The position numbers were made by a program, and so were the translations under genes. Below the pieces are notes generated by a model. That model was given only the letters and a program-made list of their open reading frames with translations. It ran no database searches and had not been told where the DNA came from. Positions 1-11,100 of a DNA stretch of 64,000 bases are shown piece by piece. Origin of the DNA: Cherax quadricarinatus (lineage: Eukaryota; Arthropoda; Malacostraca; Decapoda; Parastacidae); assembly GCF_038502225.1 (NCBI RefSeq), contig NC_091369.1:19631227-19695226 (forward strand), written 5' to 3'. How positions within the stretch are numbered: position 1 is the stretch's first letter; the number at the start of each line of letters is the position of its first letter.

Positions 1-13
1 GAGGGAAGAGTAT

Positions 14-613
14 ATGGAGAAAAAGAGAGAGGTTAAGAGAGTGGTGAAGCAATGTAAAAATAAAGCAAATGATAGAGTGCATGAGATGTTATCAACAAAT
101 TTTGTTGTAAATAAGAAAAAGTTTTGGAGTGAGATTAACAAGTTGAGGAAGCCTAGAGAACAAATGGATTTGTCGGTTAAAAATAGAAGAGGAGACTTAT
201 TAAATGGAGAGTTAGAGGTATTGGGAAGATGGAGGGAATATTTTGAGGAAATGTTAAATGTTGATGAAGGTAGGGAAGTTGTGATTTCGCAAGAGCAAGG
301 AGGAATAACATCTTGTAGGAGTGAGGAAGAACCATTCGTTAGTGTGGGTGACGTTCGTGATCAGTGAGTAGAATGAAAGGGGGTAAGGCAGCCGGGATTG
401 ATGAGATAAAGATAGAAATGATAAAGCAGGTGGAAATATAGTTTCGGAGTGGTTGGTGCTATTATTTAATAAATGTATGGAAGAGGGTAAGGTACCTAGG
501 GATTGGCAGAGAGCATGCATAGTTCCTTTGTATAAAGGAAAAGGGGACAAAAGAGAGTGCAAAATTTATAGGGGGATAACTCTGTTGAGTATACCTGGTA
601 AGGTGTATGGTAG
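14..613 (+). pseudogene. Broken LINE reverse transcriptase fragment (linker plus first RT motifs)
   Basis: Three frame-shifted pieces together resemble the region leading into a non-LTR retrotransposon RT. Positions 14-367 encode a charged linker (FWSEINKLRKP, then GRWREYFEEMLN). Around 367-441, in another frame, comes GGKAAGIDEI, the usual entry to the RT fingers, ended by a TAG near 439. Positions 453-613 encode DWQRACIVPLYKGKGDK followed by YRGITLLSIPGKVYG, the first conserved RT blocks. The sequence then stops at the assembly gap, so palm and thumb are unseen. The YRGI..LS.PGKVY style differs from both other LINE families in this window and suggests an RTE- or R1-like relative; I cannot fix the clade. 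It is clearly non-functional as written. Confidence 0.75.
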
Positions 614-713
614 NNNNNNNNNNNNNNNNNNNNNNNNNNNNNNNNNNNNNNNNNNNNNNNNNNNNNNNNNNNNNNNNNNNNNNNNNNNNNNNNNNNNNNN
701 NNNNNNNNNNNNN
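614..713. other. Assembly gap of exactly 100 N
   Basis: One hundred consecutive N, the usual placeholder for a gap of unknown size. It separates the LINE fragment from the 19-bp satellite, so the true distance between them and the true satellite length are unknown. Confidence 0.99.
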
Positions 714-3700
714 GTGGAACAGCACAACCATGGTGTAATAACAAAACCATGGTGTAACAGCACAACCATTGTGGAACAGCGCAACCATGGTGGAACAGCA
801 CAACCATGGTGGAACAGCACAACCATGGTGGAACAGCACAACCATGGAGGAACAGCACAACCATGGTGGAACAGCACAACCATGGTGGAACAGCGCAACC
901 ATGGTGGAAGAGCACAACCATGGTGTAACAGCACAACCATGGTGGAACAGCGCAACCATGGTGGAAGAGCACAACCATGGTGTAATAACACAACCATGGT
1001 GTAATAACACAACCATGGTGTAATAACACAACAATGGTGTAATAACACAACAATGGTGTAATAACACAACCATGGTGTAACAACACAACCATGGTGTTAT
1101 AACACAACCATGGTGTAATAACACAACCATGGTGTAATAACACAACCATGGTGTAATAACACAACCATGGTGTAATAACACAACCATGGTGTAATAACAC
1201 AACCATGGTGTAATAACACAACCATGGTGTAACAGCACAACCATGGTGTAATAACACAACCATGGTGTAATAACACAACCATGGTGTAATAACACAACAA
1301 TGGTGTAATAACACAACCATGGTGTAACAACACAACCATGGTGTTATAACACAACCATGGTGTAATAACACAACCATGGTGTAATAACACAACCATGGTG
1401 TAATAACACAACCATGGTGTAATAACACAACCATGGTGTAATAACACAACCATGGTGTAATAACACAACCATGGTGTAACAGCACAACCATGGTGTAATA
1501 ACACAACCATGGTGTAATAACACAACCATGGTGTAATAACACAACCATGGTGTAATAACACAACCATGGTGTAATAACAAAACCATGGTGTAACAGCACA
1601 ACCATGGTGGAACAGCACAACCATCGTGGAACATCACAACCATGGTGTAATAACACAACCATGGTGTAATAACACAACCATGGTGTAATAACAAAGCCAT
1701 GGTGTAACAGCACAACCATGGTGGAACAGCACAACCATCGTGGAACATCACAACCATGGTGTAATAACACAACCATGGTGTAATAACACAACCATGGTGT
1801 AATAACACAACCATGGTGTAATAACACAACCATGGTGTAATAACACAACCATGGTGTAATAACACAACCATGGAGTAATAACACAACAACGGGGTAATAA
1901 CACAACCATGGTGTAACAGCACAACCATGGTGGAACAGCACAACCATGGTGGAACAACACAACCATGGTGGAACAGCACAACTATGGTGTAACAGCACAA
2001 CCATGGTGGAACAGCACAGCCATGGTGTAATAACACAACCATGGTGTAACAGCACAACCATGGTGGAAGAGCACAACCATGGTGTAACAGCACAACCATG
2101 GTGGAACAGCACAACCATGGTGGAAGAGCACAACCATGGTGTAACAGCACAACCATGGTGGAAGAGCACAACCATGGAGGAAGAGCACAACTATGGTGTA
2201 ACAGCACAACCATGGTGGAACAGCACAACCATGGTGGAACAGCACAACCATGGTGGAACAGCACAACCATGGTGGAACAGCACAACCATGGTGGAACAGC
2301 ATAACCATGGTGGAACAGCATAACCATGGTGGAACAGCACATCCATGGTGGAACAGCACAACCGTGGTGTAATAACACAACCAAGGTGTAATAACACAAC
2401 CATGGTGTGATAACACAACCATGGCGTAATAACACAACCATGGTGTAATAACACAACCATTGTGTAATAACACAACCATGGTGTAATAACACAACAATGG
2501 TGTAATAACACAACCATAGTGTAATAACACAACCATGGTGTAATAACACAACCATGGTGTAATAACACAACCATGGTGTAATAACAAAACCATGGTGTAA
2601 TAACACAACCATGGTGTAATAACACAACCATGGTGTAATAACACAACCATGGTGTTATAACACAACCATGGTGTAATAACACAACCATGGTTTAATAACA
2701 CAACCATGGTGTAATAACACAACCATGGTGTAATAGCACAACCATGGCGTAATAACACAACCATGGTGTAATAACACAACCATTGTGTAATAACACAACC
2801 ATACTGTAATAACACAACCATGGTGTAATAACACAACCACGGTGTAATAACACAACCATGGTGTAATAACACAACCATGGTGTAATAACATAACCATGGT
2901 GTAATAACACAACCATGGTGTAATAACACAACCATGGTGTAATAACACAACCATGGTGTAATAACACAACCATGGTGTAATAACACAACCATGGTGTAAT
3001 AACACAACCATGGTGTAATAACACAACCATGGTGGAACAGCATAACCATGGTGGAAGAGCACAACCATGGTGGAACAGCATAACCATGGTGTAATAACAC
3101 AACCATGGTTTAATAACACAACCATGGTGTAATAACACAACCATGGTGTAATAACACAACCATGGTGTAATAACACTACCATGGTGTAATAACACAACCA
3201 TAGTGTAATAACACAACCATGGTGTAATAACACAACCATGGTGTAATAACACAACCATGGTGTAATAACACAACCATGGTGTAATAACACAATCATGGTG
3301 TAATAACACAACCATGGTGGAACAGCACAACCATGGTGTAATAACACAACCATGGTGTAATAACACAACCATGGTGTAATAACACAACCATGGTGTAATA
3401 ACACAACCATGGTGTAATAACACAACCATGGTGTAATAACACAACCATGGTGTAATAACACAACAATGGTGTAATAACACAACCATGGTGTAATAACACA
3501 ACCATGGTGGAACAGCATAACCATGTGGAAGAGCACAACCATGGTGGAACAGCACAACCATGGTGTAATAACACAACCATGGTTTAATAACACAACCATG
3601 GTGTAATAACACAACCATGGTGTAATAACACAACCATGGTGTAATAACACAACCATGGTGTAATAACACAACCATAGTGTAATAACACAACCATGGTGTA

Positions 3701-5039
3701 ATAACACAACCATGGTGTAATAACACAACCATGGTGTAATAACACAACCATGGTGTAATAACACAATCATGGTGTAATAACACAACCATGGTGGAACAGC
3801 ACAACCATAGTGTAATAACACAACCATGGTGTAATAACACAACCATGGTGTAATAACACAACCATGGTGTAATAACACAACCATGGTGTAATAACACAAC
3901 CATGGTGTAATAAAACAAAAATGGTGTAATAACACAACCATGGTGTAATAACACAACCATGGTGTAATAACACAACCATGGTGTAATAACGCAACCATGG
4001 TGTAATAACACAACCATGGTGTAATAACACAACCATGGTGTAATAACACAACCATGATGTAATAACACAACCATGGTGTAATAACACAACCATGGTGTAA
4101 TAACACAACCATGGTGTAATAACACAACCATGGTGTAATAACACAACCATGGTGTAATAACACAAACATGGTGTAATAACACAACCATGGTGTAATAACA
4201 CAACCATGTAGTAATAACACAACCATGGTGCAATAACACAACCATGGTGTAATAACACAACCATGGTGTAATAACACAACCATGGTGTAATAACACAACC
4301 ATGGTGTAATAACACAACCATGGTGTAATAACACAACCATGGTGGAACAGCACAACCATGGTGGAACAGCACAACCATGGTGTAATAACACAATTATGGT
4401 GTAATAACACAATCATGGTGTAATAACACAACCATGGTGTAATAACACAACCATGGTGTAATAACACAACCATGGTGTAACAACACAACCATGGTGTAAT
4501 AACACAACCATGGTGTAATAACACAACCATGGTGTAATAACACAACCATGGTGTAATAACACAACCATGGTGTAATAACACAACCATGGTGTAATAACAC
4601 AACCATGGTGTAATAACACAACCATGGTGTAATAACACAATCATGGTATAATAACACAACCATGTTGTAACAGCACAATCATGGTGTAATAACGCAATCA
4701 TGGTGTAATAAAACAATCATGGTGTAATAACACAATCATGGTATAATAACACAACCATGTTGTAACAGCACAATCATGGTGTAATAACGCAATCATGGTG
4801 TAATAAGAAAATCGTGGTGTAATAAGACTGTCATGGTCTAACAGCACAATCATAGTGTAATAACACAACCATGGTGTAATAACACAAACATGGTGTAATA
4901 ACACAACCATGGTGTAATAACACAACCATGGTGTAATAACACAACCATGGTGTAATAACACAACCATGGTGTAATAAAACAATCATGGTGTAATAACACA
5001 ATCACGGTCTAACAGCACAATCATCGTGTAATAGCATAA
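714..5039. repeat. 19-bp satellite array, about 227 copies, two main unit types
   Basis: Tandem array with a 19-bp unit. The commoner type is GTGTAATAACACAACCATG; the second is GTGGAACAGCACAACCATG. The types occur in blocks: the GTGGAACAGC type dominates 714-1000 and about 1905-2350, the GTGTAATAAC type most of the rest. Higher-order copies are visible: a GTGTTAT variant recurs 247 bp apart (1094 and 1341, 13 units), ATCGTGGAACAT recurs 114 bp apart (1621 and 1735, 6 units), a GTTTAATAAC block recurs about 475 bp apart (3109 and 3583, 25 units less one base), and a five-unit block at 4642 repeats 95 bp later at 4737. Units decay towards the right edge near 5039. Because 19 is not a multiple of 3, each frame reads every phase in turn, so the minus strand is open in all frames. 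No coding function is implied. Confidence 0.97.
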
Positions 5040-5045
5040 AGAATT

Positions 5046-5148
5046 AACAGGAAAAGTTGGTAGATGGATCTATTACTTCTTAACAAAGAGAACACAAAAA
5101 GTAATAGTAAACAGAGTAAAGTCTGAGGCAGCTAAAGTGTAAAGCTGT
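5046..5148 (+). pseudogene. LINE A RT fragment just upstream of the expanded motif
   Basis: Read in the frame of position 5149, this stretch encodes LTGKVGRWIYYFLTKRTQ followed by KVIVNRVKSEAAKV, a TAA stop (5140-5142), then S-C and the first VPQG. This is the block that precedes the VPQG motif in Jockey/CR1-group RTs (GKVGRWI..FL..R.Q.V.VNG...S....V.SGVPQG). The single in-frame TAA and Cys in place of the usual Gly are decay. It shows that the satellite starts inside an RT gene and in the RT reading frame. Confidence 0.78.
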
Positions 5149-8100
5149 GTTCCACAAGGCACAGTACTCGCTCCCAGTGTTCCACAAGGCACAGTACTCG
5201 CTCCCAGTGTTCCACAAGGCACAGTACTCGCTCCCAGTGTTCCACAAGGCACAGTACTCGCTCCCAGTGTTCCACAAGGCACAGTACTCGCTCCCAGTGT
5301 TCCACAAGGCACAGTACTCGCTCCCAGTGTTCCACAAGGCACAGTACTCGCTCCCAGTGTTCCACAAGGCACAGTACTCGCTCCCAGTGTTCCACAAGGC
5401 ACAGTACTCGCTCCCAGTGTTCCACAAGGCACAGTACTCGCTCCCAGTGTTCCACAAGGCACAGTACTCGCTCCCAGTGTTCCACAAGGCACAGTACTCG
5501 CTCCCAGTGTTCCACAAGGCACAGTACTCGCTCCCAGTGTTCCACAAGGCACAGTACTCGCTCCCAGTGTTCCACAAGGCACAGTACTCGCTCCCAGTGT
5601 TCCACAAGGCACAGTACTCGCTCCCAGTGTTCCACAAGGCACAGTACTCGCTCCCAGTGTTCCACAAGGCACAGTACTCGCTCCCAGTGTTCCACAAGGC
5701 ACAGTACTCGCTCCCAGTGTTCCACAAGGCACAGTACTCGCTCCCAGTGTTCCACAAGGCACAGTACTCGCTCCCAGTGTTCCACAAGGCACAGTACTCG
5801 CTCCCAGTGTTCCACAAGGCACAGTACTCGCTCCCAGTGTTCCACAAGGCGCAGTACTAGCTCCCAGTGTTCCACAAGGCACAGTACTCGCTCCCAGTGT
5901 TCCACAAGGCACAGTACTCGCTCCCAGTGTTCCACAAGGCACAGTAATCGCTCCCAGTGTTCCACAAGGCACAGTACTCGCTCCCAGTTTTCCACAAGGC
6001 ACAGAACTCGCTCCCAGTGTTCCACAAGGCACAGTACTCGCTCCCAGTGTTCCACAAGGCAAAGTACTCGCTCCCAGTGTTCCACAAGGCACAGGACTCG
6101 CTCCCATTGTTCCACAAGGCACAGTACTCGCTCCCAGTGTTCCACAAGGCACAGTACTCGCTCCCAGTGTTCCACAAGGCACAGTACTCGCTCCCAGTGT
6201 TCCACAAGGCACAGTACTCGCTCCCAGTGTTCCACAAGGCACAGTACTCGCTCCCAGTGTTCCACAAGGCACAGTACTCGCTCCCAGTGTTCCACAAGGC
6301 ACAGTACTCGCTCCCAGTGTTCCACAAGGCACAGTACTCGCTCCCAGTGTTCCACAAGGCACAGTACTCGCTCCCAGTGTTCCACAAGGCGCAGTACTAG
6401 CTCCCAGTGTTCCACAAGGCACAGTACTCGCTCCCAGTGTTCCACAAGGCACAGTACTCGCTCCCAGTGTTCCACAAGGCACAGTAATCGCTCCCAGTGT
6501 TCCACAAGGCACAGTACTCGCTCCCAGTTTTCCACAAGGCACAGAACTCGCTCCCAGTGTTCCACAAGGCACAGTACTCGCTCCCAGTGTTCCACAAGGC
6601 AAAGTACTCGCTCCCAGTGTTCCACAAGGCACAGGACTCGCTCCCATTGTTCCACAAGGCACAGTACTCGCTCCCAGTGTTCCACAAGGCACAGTACTCG
6701 CTCCCATTGTTCCACAAGGCACAGTACTCGCTCCCAGTGTTCCACAAGGCACAGTACTCGCTCCCAGTGTTCCACAAGGCACAGGACTCGCTCCCAGTGT
6801 TCCACAAGGCACAGTACTCGCTCCCAGTGTTCCACAAGGCACAGTACTCGCTCCCAGTGTTCTACAAGGAACAGTACTCGCTCCCAGTGTTCCACAAGGC
6901 ACAGTACTCGCTCCCAGTGTTCCACAAGGCACAGTACTCGCTCCCAGTGTTCCACAAGGCACAGGACTCGCTCCCAGTGTTCCACAAGGCACAGTACTCG
7001 CTCCCAGTGTTCCACAAGGCACAGTACTCGCTCCCAGTGTTCCAAAAGGCACAGTACTCGCTCCCAGTGTTCCACAAGGCACAGTACTCGCTCCCAGTGT
7101 TTCACAAGGCACAGTACTCGCTCCCAGTGTTCCACAAGGCACAGGACTCGCTCCCAGTGTTCCACAAGGCACAGTACTCGCTCCCAGTGTTCCACAAGGC
7201 ACAGTACTCGCTCCCAGTGTTCCACAAGGCACAGTACTCGCTCCCAGTGTTCCACAAGGCACAGTATTCGTTCCCAGTGTTCCACAAGGCACAGTACTCG
7301 CTCCCAGTGTTCCACCAGGCACAGTACTCGCTCCCAGTGTTCCACAAGGCACAGTACTCTCTCCCAGTGTTCCACAAGGCACAGTACTCGCTCCCAGTGT
7401 TCCACAAGGCACAGTACTCGCTCCCAGTGTTCCACAAGGCAGAGTACTCGCTCCCAGTGTTCCACAAGGCACAGTACTCGCTCCCAGTGTTCCACAAGGC
7501 ACAGTACTCGCTCCCAGTGTTCCACAATGCACAGTACTCGCTCCCAGTGTTCCACAAGGCACAGTACTCGCTCCCAGTGTTCCACAAGGCACAGTACTCG
7601 CTCCCAGTGTTCCACAAGGCACAATACTCTCTCCCAGTGCTCCACAAGGCACAGTACTCGCTCCCAGTGTTCCACAAGGCACAGTACTCTCTTCCAGTGT
7701 TCCAAAAGGCACAGTACTCGCTCCCAGTGTTACACAAGGCACAGTACTCGCTCCCAGTGTTCCACAAGGCACAGTACTCGCTCCGAGTGTTCCACAAAGC
7801 ACAGTACTCGCTCCCAGTGTTCCACAAGGCACAGTACTCGCTCCCAGTGTTCCACAAGGCACAGTACTCGCTCCCAGTGTTCCACAAGGCACAGTACTCG
7901 CTCCCAGTGTTCCACAAGGCACAGTACTCTCTCCCAGTGTTCCACAAGGCACAGTACTCGCTCCCAGTGTTCCACAAGGCATAGTACTCGCTCCCAGTGT
8001 TCCACAAGGCACAGTACTCGCTCCCAGTGTTCCACAAGGCACAGTACTCGCTCCCAGTGTTCCACAAGGCACAGGACTCGCTCCCAGTGTTCCACAAGGC

Positions 8101-11100
8101 ACAGTACTCGCTCCCAGTGTTCCACAAGGCACAGTACTCGCTCCCAGTGTTCCACAAGGCACAGTACTCGCTCCCAGTGTTCCACAAGGCACAGTACTCG
8201 TTCCCAGTGTTCCACAAGGCAAAGTACTCGCTCCCAGTGTTCCACAAGGCACAGGACTCGCTCCCAGTGTTCCACAAGGCACAGTACTCGCTCGCATTGT
8301 TCCACAAGGCACAGTACTCGCTCACAGTGTTCCACAAGGCACAGTACTCGCTCCCAGTGTTCCACAAGGCACAGTACTCGCTCCCAGTGTTCCACAAGGC
8401 ACAGTACTCGCTCCCAGTCTTCCACAAGGCACAGTACTCGCTCCCAGTGTTCCACAAGGCACAGTACTCGCTCCCAGTGTTCCACAAGGCACAGTACTCG
8501 CTCCCAGTGTTCCACAAGGCACAGTACTCGCTCCCAGTGTTCCACAAGGCACAGTACTCGCTCCCAGTGTTCCACAAGGCACAGTACTCGCTCCCAGTGT
8601 TCCACAAGGCACAGTACTCGCTCCCAGTGTTCCACAAGGCACAGTACTCGCTCCCAGTGTTCCACAAGGCACAGTACTCGCTCCCAGTGTTCCACGAGGC
8701 ACAGTACTCGCTCCCAGTGTTCCACAAGGCACAGTACTCGCTCCAAGTGTTCCACAAGGCACAGTACTCACTCCCAGTGTTCCACAAGGCACAGTACTCG
8801 CTCCCAGTGTTCCACAAGGCACAGTACTCGCTCCCAGTGTTCCACAAGGCACAGTACTCGCTCTCAGTGTTCCACAAGGCACAGTACTCGCTCCCAGTGT
8901 TCCACAAGGCACAGTACTCGCTCCCAGTGTTTCACAAGGCACAGTACTCGTTCCCAGTGTTCCACAAGGCACAGTACTCGCTCCCAGTGTTCCACAAGGC
9001 ACAGTACTCGCTCCCAGTGTTCCACAAGGCACAATACTCTCTCCCAGTGCTCCACAACGCACAGTACTCGCTCCCAGTGTTCCACAAGGCACAGTACTCG
9101 CTCCCAGTGTTCCACAAGGCACAGGACTCGCTCCCAGTGTTCCACAAGGCACAGTACTCGCTCCCAGTGTTCATCAAGGCACAGTACTCGCTCCCAGTGT
9201 TCCACAAGGCACAGTACTCGCTCCCAGTGTTCCACAAGGCACAGTACTCGCTCCCAGTGTTCCACAAGGCACAGTACTCGCTCCCAGTGTTCCACAAGGC
9301 ACAGTACTCGCTCCCAGTGTTCCACAAGGCACAGTACTCGCTCCCAGTGTTCCACAAGGCACAGTACTCGCTCCCAGTGTTCCACAAGGCGCAGTACTAG
9401 CTCCCAGTGTTCCACAAGGCACAGTACTCGCTCCCAGTGTTCCACAAGGCACAGTACTCGCTCCCAGTGTTCCACAAGGCACAGTAATCGCTCCCAGTGT
9501 TCCACAAGGCACAGTACTCGCTCCCAGTTTTCCACAAGGCACAGAACTCGCTCCCAGTGTTCCACAAGGCACAGTACTCGCTCCCAGTGTTCCACAAGGC
9601 AAAGTACTCGCTCCCAGTGTTCCACAAGGCACAGGACTCGCTCCCATTGTTCCACAAGGCACAGTACTCGCTCCCAGTGTTCCACAAGGCACAGTACTCG
9701 CTCCCATTGTTCCACAAGGCACAGTACTCGCTCCCAGTGTTCCACAAGGCACAGTACTCGCTCCCAGTGTTCCACAAGGCACAGGACTCGCTCCCAGTGT
9801 TCCACAAGGCACAGTACTCGCTCCCAGTGTTCCACAAGGCACAGTACTCGCTCCCAGTGTTCTACAAGGAACAGTACTCGCTCCCAGTGTTCCACAAGGC
9901 ACAGTACTCGCTCCCAGTGTTCCACAAGGCACAGTACTCGCTCCCAGTGTTCCACAAGGCACAGGACTCGCTCCCAGTGTTCCACAAGGCACAGTACTCG
10001 CTCCCAGTGTTCCACAAGGCACAGTACTCGCTCCCAGTGTTCCAAAAGGCACAGTACTCGCTCCCAGTGTTCCACAAGGCACAGTACTCGCTCCCAGTGT
10101 TTCACAAGGCACAGTACTCGCTCCCAGTGTTCCACAAGGCACAGGACTCGCTCCCAGTGTTCCACAAGGCACAGTACTCGCTCCCAGTGTTCCACAAGGC
10201 ACAGTACTCGCTCCCAGTGTTCCACAAGGCACAGTACTCGCTCCCAGTGTTCCACAAGGCACAGTACTCGCTCCCAGTGTTCCATAAGGCACAGTACTCG
10301 CTCCCAGTGTTCCACAAGGCACAGTACTCGCTCCCAGTGTTCCACAATGCACAGTACTCGTTCCCAGTGTTCCACAAGGCACAGTACTCGCTCCCAGTGT
10401 TCCACAAGGCACAGTACTCGCTCCCAGTGTTCCACAAGGCACAGTACTCGCTCCCAGTGTTCCACAAGGCACAGTACTCGCTCCCAGTGTTCCACAAGGC
10501 ACAGTACTCGCTCCCAGTGTTCCACAAGGCACAGTACTCGCTCCCAGTGTTCCACAAGGCACAGTACTCGCTCCCAGTGTTCCACAAGGCACAGTACTCG
10601 CTCCCAGTGTTCCACAATGCACAGTACTCGCTCCCAGTGTTCCACAAGGCACAGTACTCGCTCCCAGTGTTCCACAAGGCACAGTACTCGCTCCCAGTGT
10701 TCCACAAGGCACAGTACTCTCTCCCAGTGTTCCACAAGGCACAGTACTCGCTCCCAGTGTTCCACAAGGCACAGTACTCTCTTCCAGTGTTCCAAAAGGC
10801 ACAGTACTCGCTCCCAGTGTTACACAAGGCACAGTACTCGCTCCCAGTGTTCCACAAGGCACAGTACTCGCTCCGAGTGTTCCACAAGGCACAGTACTCG
10901 CTCCCAGTGTTCCACAAGGCACAGTACTCGCTCCCAGTGTTCCACAAGGCACAGTACTCGCTCCCAGTGTTCCACAAGGCACAGTACTCGCTCCCAGTGT
11001 TCCACAAGGCACGGTACTCGCTCCCAGTGTTCCACAAGGCACAGTACTCGCTCCCAGTGTTCCACAAGGTACAGTACTCGCTCCCAGTGTTCCACAAGGC

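Noticed and set aside
462..4982. Long minus-strand frames over the 19-bp array (up to 674 residues)
   Set aside because: The reverse complement of the unit has no stop in any phase; the repeated MVVLLHHGCVITPWLCYYT is a by-product of periodicity.
5851..9660. Assembly duplication as the sole cause of 540-bp and 3000-bp repeated blocks
   Set aside because: Blocks share variants but then diverge differently downstream, and similar spacing recurs several times, which suits biological higher-order repeats better. Not excluded without reads.
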